Assembly: GCA_002506535.1 (NCBI GenBank)
Contig: DAXT01000018.1
Location: forward strand, 62,001 to 126,000
Source of the DNA: Methanothrix harundinacea
Lineage (GTDB): Archaea; Halobacteriota; Methanosarcinia; Methanotrichales; Methanotrichaceae
Direction: 5' to 3'
DNA length: 64,000 bases
In this document: piece after piece, positions 7,009 to 15,385 of the stretch
Position numbering within the stretch: the stretch's first letter is position 1
Layout of the letters: every line of letters starts with the position of its first letter
Position numbers and translations under genes: made by a program
The notes under the pieces: generated by a model
What the model saw: only the letters and a program-made list of their open reading frames with translations
Database searches by the model: none
Told to the model about the DNA's origin: nothing

Positions 7009-8406
7009 CTACCAGAGCTTGTAGCCGAAGTATCGGGCCGCATAGACGAGCCCGGTGACTATTATCATCACCCCGAAGACCTTGACGACCGCCTTTCCGA
7101 CGGAGAGGTAATCCTCCCCAAGTTTTCCGCCGAAGGACCTGCTGAAGGTGGCGATGGGAATTATCGGGACGCCGTGGCCCACCCCGAAGACGAAGAGCAT
7201 TAGGCCTCCCGTCAGGACGGATATATCCTGAGAGATCAGCCATATCAGGGCGGGAAATACCAGGGAGATGGCGCAGGGAGCCCAGCCGAGGGCGAAGAAG
7301 ACCCCCAGGGTGAAGGCGCCGATGAAGACGGAGTGCTTGAAGAGGCCGATGGAGAGGTTGACGGCCCTCTCCATCAGACCCTTCTTATCCCTGATCTCCT
7401 CATCCCGCCGGGAGGGGAGGCGGGATGTGACCGGCTCCAGGATCTCTCCTATCGGCCTGAAGACGTTGATCCCCAAAATGACCAGCAGGACCCCGGCCGC
7501 GAGGTCGAAGAACCTCGAGTCCCGGACGAAGACCCCAAGGTTCGATATGAAGAGGCCGACGATGAAGAAGACCAGGGCCATCCCGAAGGTGAAGGAGATC
7601 CCGATCAACAGCCCCTCCCTCGCGGAGGAGCCGTAATCGGAGCCGTCCTCCAGGACCCTCTTTCTCCGGGAGGTCATGATGTAGGAGAACATGGCTATCA
7701 GGAGGGCGAGGGAGCAGGGGGAAAAGGAGGTGACTATGCCGAGGGCGAACATCCCCAGGAAGGTGATCTTCTGGACGGAGACGCTCCCCTCCATCCCGTC
7801 CCATTCCCCCCGTTCCAGGGCCTCGATCTTGGCCGAGAGGGTCTGGGCGCTCTGGATCCCGTCGATCTCGCCCCTGCCCAGCTGGTAGACGTGGTAGACC
7901 CCCGCCACCATCCCCTCCCTGTCTATTAGGAGGATGGTGGGGTTGGAGAAGCCCCCCTCGCGGTTGGTGAAGTCGGCGTACCTTCCTGCTATCCTGAAGG
8001 GCTCGAACTCCTCGGCCCAGATCCAGCCGACCTCGGCGTCCCACCAGCTCTCCGAGAGGGTCTTTCCGTCCTTCGAGAAGGGGTTCTTTCGCAGGTTCAG
8101 GGTTATGAGGTTTGTGTCGGGCTTATCTTCCATCAGCCTCTGAAGCTCGCCGATCTGGCCCGCCAGGGCCTTCTCGCACTCGACGCAGAGGGGGGTCTCG
8201 ATGTTCGCGATGTGAAGGACCACCACCTCCCCCTCGAAGTCCTTGAGGGAGAAGTTTGGACCGTTTACCGCCTGGGCCTCGAACTGCGGCGCCTCTATAG
8301 GCTCCTGGTCGGCCCCGAGGGTTGAGTTGAGGGAGAAGAAGGCGGCGAGGATGATGATGAGAGTTAATAAACCTACTACCAAAAAATGTTTGTGATCAGA
8401 CCTCAT
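7009..8406 (-). CDS. Membrane thiol-redox protein: exported redoxin domain fused to CcdA/DsbD-type transmembrane domain
   Basis: A 465-residue protein. An N-terminal signal anchor (residues 8-30) leads to an extracytoplasmic thioredoxin-like domain, about 40-195. Its cysteines are in ETPLCVECEKAL, a CVEC redox site. A transmembrane domain of the CcdA/DsbD type then spans about 210-465, with TSFSPCSLALL and GWAPCAISLVF holding the paired cysteines that carry electrons across the membrane. This arrangement should move reducing power from the cytoplasm to exported thiols. The adjacent exported CKAC protein, whose gene stops just upstream on the same strand, is a likely partner. Confidence 0.88.
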   Translation of the reverse strand: MRSDHKHFLVVGLLTLIIILAAFFSLNSTLGADQEPIEAPQFEAQAVNGPNFSLKDFEGEVVVLHIANIETPLCVECEKALAGQIGELQRLMEDKPDTNLITLNLRKNPFSKDGKTLSESWWDAEVGWIWAEEFEPFRIAGRYADFTNREGGFSNPTILLIDREGMVAGVYHVYQLGRGEIDGIQSAQTLSAKIEALERGEWDGMEGSVSVQKITFLGMFALGIVTSFSPCSLALLIAMFSYIMTSRRKRVLEDGSDYGSSAREGLLIGISFTFGMALVFFIVGLFISNLGVFVRDSRFFDLAAGVLLVILGINVFRPIGEILEPVTSRLPSRRDEEIRDKKGLMERAVNLSIGLFKHSVFIGAFTLGVFFALGWAPCAISLVFPALIWLISQDISVLTGGLMLFVFGVGHGVPIIPIATFSRSFGGKLGEDYLSVGKAVVKVFGVMIIVTGLVYAARYFGYKLW

Positions 8407-8412
8407 CTCCGA

Positions 8413-8970
8413 TCACACGTCCCAGCCGCCGACGTTCTCGCCGTGAAGCTCGATGGCGTCCCCGACGAGGGATCGGAGCCAATCGACGCCTGTGGCGTCC
8501 TCGGCGCTCTGCCATCCGACGACGACTTTCCCGTCAGAATCCTCAACGAGGGTGAGGACGATGGTCAGGGGTATGTATTGCTTTCCTCCGTCGGGGTCGT
8601 AGACGTCGAAGAGCCCTTCGGCCCTGAAGTCGCCGACGTTCACTATCAGGTTCTCGTACCTGATATCGGAACCGTATTCCTCCATGACGGCGTCGGCGGC
8701 GTCCTCCTGATCGATACAGGCCTTGCAGTTGGTGCTGTGGTCCAGGATCAGAAGAGGTCTATCTTTCAGTATCTCCAAGACCCACGGGGGATGGTCGACA
8801 TCGGATCCGGCCATAGGGTGATGGTCCGGATACGCCGTCCACCAGTCGTCAGGACCGGTCCCGACGGATCGTTCCGCTGCCGATGCGACGGCTACAAGGC
8901 CGGCAGCCATGATGATGCCCAGTATCAGGGCGCAAAGACTTCTCTTGAACTGATGTGAAATATATACCAA
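8413..8970 (-). CDS. Exported thioredoxin-like protein with CKAC site
   Basis: A 185-residue protein with a signal peptide ending near VASAAERS (residues 9-32). The mature part contains LLILDHSTNCKACIDQEDAA, a CxxC redox site at the start of a helix as in thioredoxins, followed by strands and LTIVLTLVEDSDGKVVV. The start is uncertain: a TTG at 8970 gives the full signal peptide, but GGGAG lies directly against it. It precedes the redoxin-CcdA gene on the same strand with no real gap, so the two probably make an extracytoplasmic thiol relay. Confidence 0.8.
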   Translation of the reverse strand: MVYISHQFKRSLCALILGIIMAAGLVAVASAAERSVGTGPDDWWTAYPDHHPMAGSDVDHPPWVLEILKDRPLLILDHSTNCKACIDQEDAADAVMEEYGSDIRYENLIVNVGDFRAEGLFDVYDPDGGKQYIPLTIVLTLVEDSDGKVVVGWQSAEDATGVDWLRSLVGDAIELHGENVGGWDV

Positions 8971-9351
8971 CTCCCACTATCTACCTATGCCCTACTTCTT
9001 CTCACACCTTGGACGAGGCTGCCACCTTCCGGAGGCAGCAAAGAGAGGACGCATCAATAATGGTTGATATCTTATGGCCCATCCATCGGAGCTATCCTCT
9101 CCAGTCCGAAAGGCGGGTTGAAGATATTTGTATTTATAGTTGTTGGATTGTCGATTTCAATATCCCCATATGGTTCAATTCATCCCCTCTCCTCTCATAA
9201 ACCGGCTCCATCCGGCGACGAAATTCCATCGAGATGAGGTGTCATCCTCTTCTTTCGGGGGCGTATCTGATGAAAGTCGATATCCTTATATATCGAGATG
9301 GTTTGATACGACCGAGGTGGACCGCCGCAAGCTTAGACGGCCGGATCAGCC
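8971..9351. other. Divergent intergenic region between thiol-redox and arsenic genes
   Basis: A 381-base AT-richer region separating the minus-strand redox genes from the plus-strand arsenic genes. It holds the predicted ars promoter at 9277-9296 and TATA-like sequence near 9120-9140. No protein with local codon use and no RNA gene were recognised. Confidence 0.5.
9277..9296 (+). promoter_or_regulatory. Predicted ars promoter and ArsR operator
   Basis: A TATA box CTTATATAT at 9285-9293 lies inside an inverted repeat, TCGATA at 9277-9282 and TATCGA at 9291-9296. Transcription would start near 9316, about 35 bases before the small cysteine-rich gene. An inverted repeat around the TATA box is where an archaeal ArsR would block transcription-factor binding. 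Confidence 0.5.
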
Positions 9352-9495
9352 ATGAGATGCGACATCTGCGGCCAAGAGAGCCGCTCCCTCTTCAAGGTGA
9401 GACACCGGGACCAAGGAGAGGTGAAGATCTGCGAAGGATGCCTGATAGATGAGAAGAAGATGCTCCTCCCGTCCAAAAGATGCTCCTGCTGTTGA
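9352..9495 (+). CDS. 47-residue cysteine-rich zinc-ribbon-like protein in the ars operon
   Basis: A short gene with codon use matching its neighbours. The protein starts MRCDICGQES and has CxxC at residues 3-6 and CEGC at 27-30, the spacing of a zinc ribbon. It ends in KRCSCC, giving three more cysteines at 44, 46 and 47. Its stop is 4 bases before the ATG of arsR, so the two are translationally coupled. The C-terminal cysteine cluster suggests binding of arsenite or another soft metal, perhaps as a chaperone to ArsR or Acr3. That function is inference, and I do not know a named family. Confidence 0.7.
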   Translation: MRCDICGQESRSLFKVRHRDQGEVKICEGCLIDEKKMLLPSKRCSCC

Positions 9496-9499
9496 GCAG

Positions 9500-9901
9500 A
9501 TGGATATGACCGAATCCCCCGAACCCCTGGACCCTTCCGTTGAAAGGCTGGCAAGGCTTAAAGGAGACCGGTGCAAGGCCAGAATAGCCGCCGACAGGCT
9601 GAAGAGCCTCACCGATCAGATCGACGAGGGAGAGATCGCTGCCGAGGCCGAGGTCTTCAGGGCCATCTGCGACCCCTTCAGGCTATCGATCCTCAAGCTC
9701 CTCAGGGACGGGGAGCTCTGCGTCTGCGAGATCATGACCGCCCTCGATCGGCCCCAGTCCTCCACGTCTCACCACCTCTCCATCCTTAAGAGGGCGGGGC
9801 TGGTCAAAGAGCGGAAGGAGGGGAAGTGGTCCCGTTACCGCCTCGCCGACGGGGCGGTGATAGAGATTATGAAGCTCGCCGAGATATTGAGGGGAGGATG
9901 A
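9500..9901 (+). CDS. arsR: ArsR-family arsenite-responsive repressor
   Basis: A winged-helix repressor of 133 residues from the ATG at 9500. An upstream in-frame ATG at 9449 lies inside the preceding small gene and is less likely. The DNA-binding core runs from FRAICDPFRLSILKLL through SSTSHHLSILKRAGLV. The metal site GELCVCEIM matches the ELCVC motif that binds As(III) in classical ArsR proteins. It is followed 96 bp later by acr3, and it probably represses its own operon from the inverted repeat around the TATA box upstream. Confidence 0.92.
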   Translation: MDMTESPEPLDPSVERLARLKGDRCKARIAADRLKSLTDQIDEGEIAAEAEVFRAICDPFRLSILKLLRDGELCVCEIMTALDRPQSSTSHHLSILKRAGLVKERKEGKWSRYRLADGAVIEIMKLAEILRGG

Positions 9902-9997
9902 CGGCTTTATCGAGGATCTCTGCCAGATCGACGGCGGTTTTCGATCGTTATGAAGTATATTATTATGAAGTAGATTATATGGAGGGACTCGAAATCT

Positions 9998-11074
9998 ATG
10001 AGCGTTGATGGACCGGGTAAGCTTCCCCTATTGAGCAGATTTTTAACGGCTTGGATCTTCGGGGCGATGCTCCTCGGCATAGGGATGGGCTACTTCTTCC
10101 CGGGGGTCTCTGACCTCATAACCGGCTTTCAGGTGGGATCTACGTCGATCCCCATCGCCGTCGGCCTCATACTGATGCTCTACCCGCCCCTGGCCAAGGT
10201 GAAGTACGAGGAACTACCATTGGTCTTCAGGGACACCAAGGTTCTGGGCCTCTCCCTCCTTCTCAACTGGGGTATAGGGCCGGTCCTGATGTTCGGCCTC
10301 GCCGTCATATTCCTGCGGGACTATCCCGAGTTCATGGTGGGGCTGATCCTCATCGGGATCGCCAGGTGTATCGCCATGGTGATCGTCTGGAACGAGCTCG
10401 CCTGCGGCTGCACCGAGTACTGTGCCGGCCTTGTGGGTTTCAACTCCCTCTTTCAGGTCTTCTTCTACTCGGTCTACGCCTACGTCTTCATCACCGTCCT
10501 CCTACCGATCCTGGGGGTAGCCGAGGGGTTCGTCGTCTCGATAACCATGAGGGAGATCGCCGAGAGCGTCTTCATATATCTAGGGATACCCTTCATCGCG
10601 GGGTTCGTCACCCGGTTCACCCTCATCAGAAGGTGGGGGAAGACCCGCTACGAGGAGAGGTTCATCCCCAGGATATCCCCTCTGACCCTCATCGCCCTCC
10701 TCTTCACCATCGTAGTCATGTTCTCCCTCAAGGGCGAGCATATCGTCGAGCTACCCCTGGACGTCGTCAGGGTGGCGATACCCCTCACCATCTACTTCCT
10801 CCTGATGTTCCTAGTGGCCTTTTACATCTCCTTCAAGATGAAGGTCAGCTACGAGAACACCTCCGCCTTATCCTTCACGGCGGCGTCCAACAACTTCGAG
10901 CTGGCCATCGCCGTGGCGATAGCCGTCTTCGGGATCGAGTCCGGCGTCGCCTTTGCCACCGTCATCGGCCCCCTGGTGGAGGTCCCCGTCCTGATCAGCC
11001 TTGTTAACGTCTCCCTATACTTCAAAAAGAAATATTTTCAAGGAGTGAATGATGAATGCAAAACAAGTTATTGA
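9998..11074 (+). CDS. acr3: Arsenite efflux carrier, Acr3 family
   Basis: A 358-residue membrane protein with about ten hydrophobic segments. The segment [18 protein letters not shown] contains the conserved cysteine of the fourth helix that Acr3 transporters need, followed by the GFNSLFQ motif. It exports arsenite using the membrane potential or proton gradient. It lies downstream of arsR; the 96-bp gap contains two copies of TTATGAAGTA. Its 3' end overlaps the rhodanese gene by 19 bp, so translation is coupled. Confidence 0.93.
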   Translation: MSVDGPGKLPLLSRFLTAWIFGAMLLGIGMGYFFPGVSDLITGFQVGSTSIPIAVGLILMLYPPLAKVKYEELPLVFRDTKVLGLSLLLNWGIGPVLMFGLAVIFLRDYPEFMVGLILIGIARCIAMVIVWNELACGCTEYCAGLVGFNSLFQVFFYSVYAYVFITVLLPILGVAEGFVVSITMREIAESVFIYLGIPFIAGFVTRFTLIRRWGKTRYEERFIPRISPLTLIALLFTIVVMFSLKGEHIVELPLDVVRVAIPLTIYFLLMFLVAFYISFKMKVSYENTSALSFTAASNNFELAIAVAIAVFGIESGVAFATVIGPLVEVPVLISLVNVSLYFKKKYFQGVNDECKTSY

Positions 11075-12024
11075 GCTACGGAGCGGTTCTGATTTCGATG
11101 ATCGCACTATTTGGCGGCGCTGAAGGAGGGTGCAGCTGCCGCGGTGGCGGCGGCGACGCCTGGAGCGGCGCGTCCTGGCTCGAAGACTCCCTCGGCGGTC
11201 CGTCGAGCCTGGCGGCGGGAGCCTCCGGGGTGGAGGCCGGAGAGGCGAACGTCGCTGAAGAGCCGATCGTCGTTGAGGCGGATGAAGCTTCATCGGACGA
11301 CCTCAGCTCGTGGTCCATCTCCGCAGGAGAGCTTAGGGAGAAGCTCGAAGGCGAACCGCGGCCTGTCGTCGCCTACGTCAGCAACACGCCGCCTGAAGGC
11401 TCCTACATAGCCAGATCGATCAAGCTGCCTTCAAAGAGCCTCATCAACGGCGACGGGTCTCTCAGGTCTGCAGAGGATATGGCGGCGGTCCTGGGGAGAG
11501 CCGGGGTCACCGAGGAGGACGAGCTGGTTATATACGGCGACTGCTTCTCCTGCGGGGATATGACCTTCGTCTTCTGGATCATGAAATATCTCGGTCACCG
11601 GGATGTATCGGTCCTCCGGGGTTCGGAGCAGGAGTGGTCCGCGGCCGGCCTCTCTCTATCCGGGGCGACGTCGGCGATGGCTGAAGCGGTCTACACCCCC
11701 GATCCCAGACCCGACCTGATGGCCGATTATGAGGCCGTCGCCGCCGGGGTGTATCAGGTCGTCGACGCCAGGACGCCGGACCAGTTCAATCAAGGCCACA
11801 TCCCCGGGGCGGTGAACATCGATTACCACCAGGTGATGGAAGGGTCCTGGCTGAAGAGTGACTCCACCATCGCCGGGATCTTCGCCGACCTCGACGAGGA
11901 TAAGCCGGTGGCGGTCTACACCAAAAACGGAGGCACCGCCTCCATCGTCTGGTACGCCCTAAAGCTTCAGGGGCGCGATGCCAGACTCTACACCTGGAAC
12001 GACTGGCTGGGCCACCGGAGCTGA
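11056..12024 (+). CDS. Exported tandem rhodanese-domain protein
   Basis: A 322-residue protein. The N-terminus is a signal sequence followed by [10 protein letters not shown], which could be a lipid-anchored or metal-binding cysteine. A Ser/Ala/Glu-rich linker reaches residue 85. Two rhodanese domains follow, about 88-195 and 215-320. In the first, [14 protein letters not shown] supplies a cysteine at the active-site loop. In the second the expected cysteine is threonine ([11 protein letters not shown]), so that domain is probably inactive. Classical tandem rhodaneses have the reverse arrangement. It is coupled to acr3 and completes the ars/sulfur group; sulfur transfer outside the cell is the likely role. 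Confidence 0.85.
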   Translation: MQNKLLSYGAVLISMIALFGGAEGGCSCRGGGGDAWSGASWLEDSLGGPSSLAAGASGVEAGEANVAEEPIVVEADEASSDDLSSWSISAGELREKLEGEPRPVVAYVSNTPPEGSYIARSIKLPSKSLINGDGSLRSAEDMAAVLGRAGVTEEDELVIYGDCFSCGDMTFVFWIMKYLGHRDVSVLRGSEQEWSAAGLSLSGATSAMAEAVYTPDPRPDLMADYEAVAAGVYQVVDARTPDQFNQGHIPGAVNIDYHQVMEGSWLKSDSTIAGIFADLDEDKPVAVYTKNGGTASIVWYALKLQGRDARLYTWNDWLGHRS

Positions 12025-12109
12025 AAAGAAGACCGGCTCCCCGCCCCGGACGACCTTGCTGGACGGCGGTGGCGGGGGGGGTCTCAGCTCTGGTCCGGAT
12101 CGATCGTCC

Positions 12110-12526
12110 CTACCGCCCCTCCCAGACTTCCATACCCATCCCTGAATAGTATTCTATCCTCCTGGGAACGAACTTTATGACCACGTACTCAGGGTTCTCC
12201 GGTGTCTGGAAGTACGGCTCGAGCTTCGGGTCCCAGAAGGCTTCTTTGGTCTTCTGGTCCTCAAGGACCTCGGCCCCGCTTGAGATGACGACGTAAGGGT
12301 CCGAAGGGCTGACGCCGGACCAGACCGATATGGATGCAACGGGTTTCTCTCTCATCTGCCGGACCTTCCGGGAGCTTCTCATCGTCGCCCCTGCCAGGGT
12401 CAGGTCGTCATCCCCGACGAGAGCCATGAACCTGACGGCGGGCTCGCCATCGGAGACGGTGGCCACGGCGGCGACGTGCTCTCCCCCGATGACCTCCAGG
12501 ATCTTCTCTTTCAGTTCCATTATCAT
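12110..12526 (-). CDS. Pyridoxamine-phosphate-oxidase-like FMN-binding split-barrel protein
   Basis: A 138-residue protein. VAAVATVSDGEPAVRFMALV, then LTLAGATMRSSRKVRQMRE, then PVASISVWSG follow the pattern of the small PPOX-fold proteins that bind flavin (general stress protein 26-like). The C-terminal FVPRRIEYYSGMGMEVW is typical of archaeal members. The reaction is unknown; flavin-linked reduction is usual. It stands alone on the minus strand after the convergent rhodanese gene. Confidence 0.8.
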   Translation of the reverse strand: MIMELKEKILEVIGGEHVAAVATVSDGEPAVRFMALVGDDDLTLAGATMRSSRKVRQMREKPVASISVWSGVSPSDPYVVISSGAEVLEDQKTKEAFWDPKLEPYFQTPENPEYVVIKFVPRRIEYYSGMGMEVWEGR

Positions 12527-12626
12527 CTCCTCCTTTTATCCTCGACGAACCGTCGAGGTTATCTGCCAATAATTTGGACAGTTTTATATGATAAATTTTT
12601 TGTATGGATGATGGGGTCTGAACCTT

Positions 12627-13292
12627 TCAGGGCTCGATCCATTCGACGGAGATCTCGCCTTCGAGATCGATGAGGGCGGCGTACCCTCGCCGGAGTTCTC
12701 CTACGTTGACGACCCTGGTGGAGCCGATCTTCCCCTCCCCGCGGTCCTCGTGGATGTGGCCGCAGAGGAGGAGGTCGGGGACCGCCTCCTCGACGAAGCG
12801 GCGCAGGCCCGCGGAGCCGCCCCTCTCGCCGTTATATATCAGATCCCTGGAGTCCCGGGGAGGCTGGTGGGTGAGGACGACCCGCCGACGGGAGCCGGAT
12901 ATCCTTCCCCAGAGACGGGTCAGGGATCGATATACGTCTTCATCGGTGGAGTAGTAGCGGTTCGGGTCCGATAGGCGCCTCTCGTCTCTTGCCACCATCC
13001 CGCCGAACCCGACGAAGCCGCAGTTGCCAAGGACCCGAAAATCGCGGTGGATCATCAGGAGGCCGGCGTCCTTCCAGACCTTTTGCGCCGTCTGCTTGGG
13101 GTCCATATTTCCCGGAACGATCAGGACGGGAGGTCCGAGGGCTGCGAGGGCCTCGGCGACGGGGCGCATCCGGTCGGGGGGTTCGAGGTTGGTGAGGTCT
13201 CCGCAGAAGGCGATGAGATCGACGTCGGCCCCCTCCAGAGGGCGCAGCCTATCGGCGGAGCCGTGGAGATCGGCCATGGCGAGGATTCTCAA
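12627..13292 (-). CDS. Metallophosphoesterase, YfcE/archaeal type
   Basis: A 221-residue calcineurin-like phosphoesterase. All metal-binding motifs are visible: MADLHG at 6-11, FCGDLTN near 29, PGNMDP near 59, LTHQPP near 140, and LCGHIHED near 176. These proteins hydrolyse phosphodiesters or phosphomonoesters with two metal ions in the cytoplasm. The substrate cannot be read from sequence. It is monocistronic, with a TATA-like ATATAAATTATTTAT at about 13327-13341 upstream on the minus strand. Confidence 0.9.
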   Translation of the reverse strand: MRILAMADLHGSADRLRPLEGADVDLIAFCGDLTNLEPPDRMRPVAEALAALGPPVLIVPGNMDPKQTAQKVWKDAGLLMIHRDFRVLGNCGFVGFGGMVARDERRLSDPNRYYSTDEDVYRSLTRLWGRISGSRRRVVLTHQPPRDSRDLIYNGERGGSAGLRRFVEEAVPDLLLCGHIHEDRGEGKIGSTRVVNVGELRRGYAALIDLEGEISVEWIEP

Positions 13293-13559
13293 GAGATCAC
13301 CGTCCGATAGATATCCTCTTGGAGCTGATATATAAATTATTTATCTGACCGCCCCCAGGACCTCCGGGCCGCCCTAACCGGAACCGGCCCTCGGAAGAGG
13401 GGGCATCTCCCCCGATGGGCCGGGAAGGAGGATGGGTCGGGCCGGGGAGGCTGAGGGGCTGAGGTATACGGGCTCGTTCCGCCTGAAGAGGCGACGGGGG
13501 GATTGAATATTCAACACCCGATCGGCTCCTTTTTAATCGGGATAGTCCATGCGTAGATC

Positions 13560-14516
13560 ATGGTCGAAGAGATCGGAGCCGTCCTGAATCATGCAGAACC
13601 TGAGTCCCTTCAGCACCTCGCCCTCTTCAAAGACAGCATCAGCCAGATCCTCCTGTGCAGAGGCGAGGAACCCTCGGAGTACTTCAGTCCCGAATACTCC
13701 CACTACATCGTCGTCCACACCCCCCTGGATATCGAGCCTTCGGAGCAGAAGAACGAATGGAGCCGCCGCTTCTCCAGCCGGTGCGGCGTCTCCATCGTCG
13801 AGAGGATCGGGGGCCGGGGAGGGAAGGGGAGCGGGTGCGGGAGCGCGGACGGGAGCGGGAGCGGTTACGAAGACGAGGACGGAGAGGGCCCTATATACGT
13901 CAGGGGTCTTATGGCGGCGAAGGGGTCGAAGGTCTATGCGATCCTCCCCTGCACCCACATTGACGCTGCCGCCTCGAAGGGGGCGAGATTCCCCGAGCTT
14001 CGGCCCGTCTCCACCAGGAACCGGATCTGGCCGGATATCCTGCCGGAGATAGGAGGCGATAAGATCCTGGACGTCGGATGCGGATTTGGCAGGCTCACCC
14101 TCGACGTCGCCGAGGATAACCCGGATTCGCAGGTCTTCGGGATCGACGTCTACGAATCCCTGACGGCCCAGGCGCGGATGAACGCCGAGGCCCTGGGCAT
14201 AAGAAACGTCGATTTCAGGACCGCCAGCGCCTACGCCCTCCCCTTCGAAGACGGCTCCTTTGAGATGGTTTACTCCTTCTTCATGCTCCACCACCTCGAG
14301 GATATCCCGATGGGGCTCTCGCAGATCGGCCGGGTCCTGGCAAGCGGGGGCCGATACCTGGCCGCAGAGCCCCTCGGACACCACCACGGTCCGAACTACT
14401 CGGGGGCCGATTGGCTGCGGATCTTCGAGGAGGCGGGGCTTCCGGCCGGGGCAGAGGAGAGGGAGGGGGCGGTGATCATAAGAGCCGAGAAGGGGGACGA
14501 AAATTCGAAGAATTGA
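13560..14516 (+). CDS. SAM-dependent methyltransferase with unknown N-terminal domain
   Basis: A 318-residue protein. Residues 160-260 are a class I methyltransferase: KILDVGCGFGRLTLDVA (SAM loop), VFGIDVYESL (ribose contact), LPFEDGSFEMVYSFFMLHHL (motif IV region). Residues 1-95 are an unrecognised domain. A Gly/Ser-rich low-complexity linker, about 98-117, joins them and is unusual for the neighbours. The substrate may be a small molecule or a lipid, judged only from the class. The ATG at 13560 has weak upstream signals. Confidence 0.8.
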   Translation: MVEEIGAVLNHAEPESLQHLALFKDSISQILLCRGEEPSEYFSPEYSHYIVVHTPLDIEPSEQKNEWSRRFSSRCGVSIVERIGGRGGKGSGCGSADGSGSGYEDEDGEGPIYVRGLMAAKGSKVYAILPCTHIDAAASKGARFPELRPVSTRNRIWPDILPEIGGDKILDVGCGFGRLTLDVAEDNPDSQVFGIDVYESLTAQARMNAEALGIRNVDFRTASAYALPFEDGSFEMVYSFFMLHHLEDIPMGLSQIGRVLASGGRYLAAEPLGHHHGPNYSGADWLRIFEEAGLPAGAEEREGAVIIRAEKGDENSKN

Positions 14517-14533
14517 TCTAGGTCAGGAGGTAC

Positions 14534-14713
14534 TCAAGAAGGGGGGGCGGGGATGCCGTCCTCGGCGAGGGCGGCGGTGTATGCCTCGATCGCCTCCTTG
14601 ATCTTCTCGATAGCCTCCTCCTTGCTCCTCCCCTGGCTGATGCACCCGGGAAGGCTTGGACATTCCGCCACCCAGAAGCCGTCCTCGCCCGGGTATATTA
14701 TGACCTGCCGCAT
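14534..14713 (-). CDS. Orphan HicB-family antitoxin-like protein
   Basis: A 59-residue protein read from the ATG at 14713. MRQVIIYPGEDGFWVAECPS, LPGCISQG, then SKEEAIEKIKEAIEAY is the typical HicB half RNase-H fold. No HicA gene is found on either side: downstream is the convergent methyltransferase gene, and upstream lies about 110 bases of AT-rich DNA. It may therefore be a remnant of a toxin-antitoxin pair or a stand-alone regulator. Confidence 0.8.
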   Translation of the reverse strand: MRQVIIYPGEDGFWVAECPSLPGCISQGRSKEEAIEKIKEAIEAYTAALAEDGIPAPPS

Positions 14714-14822
14714 GGTATCAATCCCTATTATACCTGAAATTATATCCGCGTCTGCTTATTAACCTGCTGGGGATCGAGGCGACGGCAAGGAAAGTAAATT
14801 GAGGAAAGCTGCTTCAGGATGC

Positions 14823-14951
14823 CTAAGCGATGGGATTGTACCGATTCCCGGCGGCCCTGGGCGGGGGAGGCAATCCCAAGACTTTGATTTGCTCCTGGGT
14901 TATCTCGTCCAGCTCTTTAAGCCGGCTCTCTACCGACTCTCTTCGCACCAC
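14823..14951 (-). pseudogene. Truncated HEPN (HepT-like) toxin gene
   Basis: A 42-residue frame starting at GTG 14951 and overlapping the end of the MntA-like gene by 22 bp, the usual junction of mntA-hepT pairs. The first 25 residues, including VESRLKELDEITQEQ, look like the first helix of a HEPN protein. The frame then runs into a proline-rich tail and stops. A full HepT is about 130-140 residues with an Rx4-6H motif, and this is missing. The toxin is therefore probably dead. Confidence 0.55.
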
Positions 14952-15385
14952 CGGTCCATCCTCCTCTTCAAAGCCGCCCTCTGCCGACGGCGCAAGGGTG
15001 CTGTATCTCGGTAGAGGTGCAGGACGTCCAAAACGAATGCCTCCCTCGCCGCCTCGTCGGATGCGTAGATCGGCCGTCCCGTGCGGACTATCTCGAATAG
15101 CAGGACGGGAGACGCCCTCCGAAGGTCCACGATGTCCAGCCGGTCGGTCCCCAGGGCGTCGGCGATCTCATCCCAGAGCTTCCAGACAGGCTTCTCCCTC
15201 GCAAGCAGCGCAAGATCCACGTCCTGGGGGCCTCTCCCGGCGGCCTCGTCGGCTTTCGCCAGGGAGCCGAAGATGTAGGCGAGGATGACTCCCTCCCGCT
15301 CGAAGATCGGCGTCAGCTCTTCAAGGGAGCTTTTTATCTCCGGAGGAAGGGGCCTGTGCCCTTTCCACCTTTCCGGGATGGCCAT
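14930..15385 (-). CDS. MNT-domain nucleotidyltransferase, MntA-like antitoxin
   Basis: A 151-residue protein with the minimal nucleotidyltransferase site FGSLAKADEAAGRGPQDVDL: a GS motif followed by DxD at the correct distance. Such proteins AMPylate and silence the HEPN toxin encoded next to them. Here the following gene is only a 42-residue HepT-like stub. The C-terminus (VLHLYRDTAPLRRRQ) is normal for the family. The protein may survive as an antitoxin without a target, or act on a toxin encoded elsewhere. Confidence 0.85.
   Translation of the reverse strand: MAIPERWKGHRPLPPEIKSSLEELTPIFEREGVILAYIFGSLAKADEAAGRGPQDVDLALLAREKPVWKLWDEIADALGTDRLDIVDLRRASPVLLFEIVRTGRPIYASDEAAREAFVLDVLHLYRDTAPLRRRQRAALKRRMDRWCEESR

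Noticed and set aside
13340..13530. GC-rich segment considered as a structured RNA
   Set aside because: No SRP RNA, 5S or tRNA motif could be matched, and there is no clear pairing over its length.
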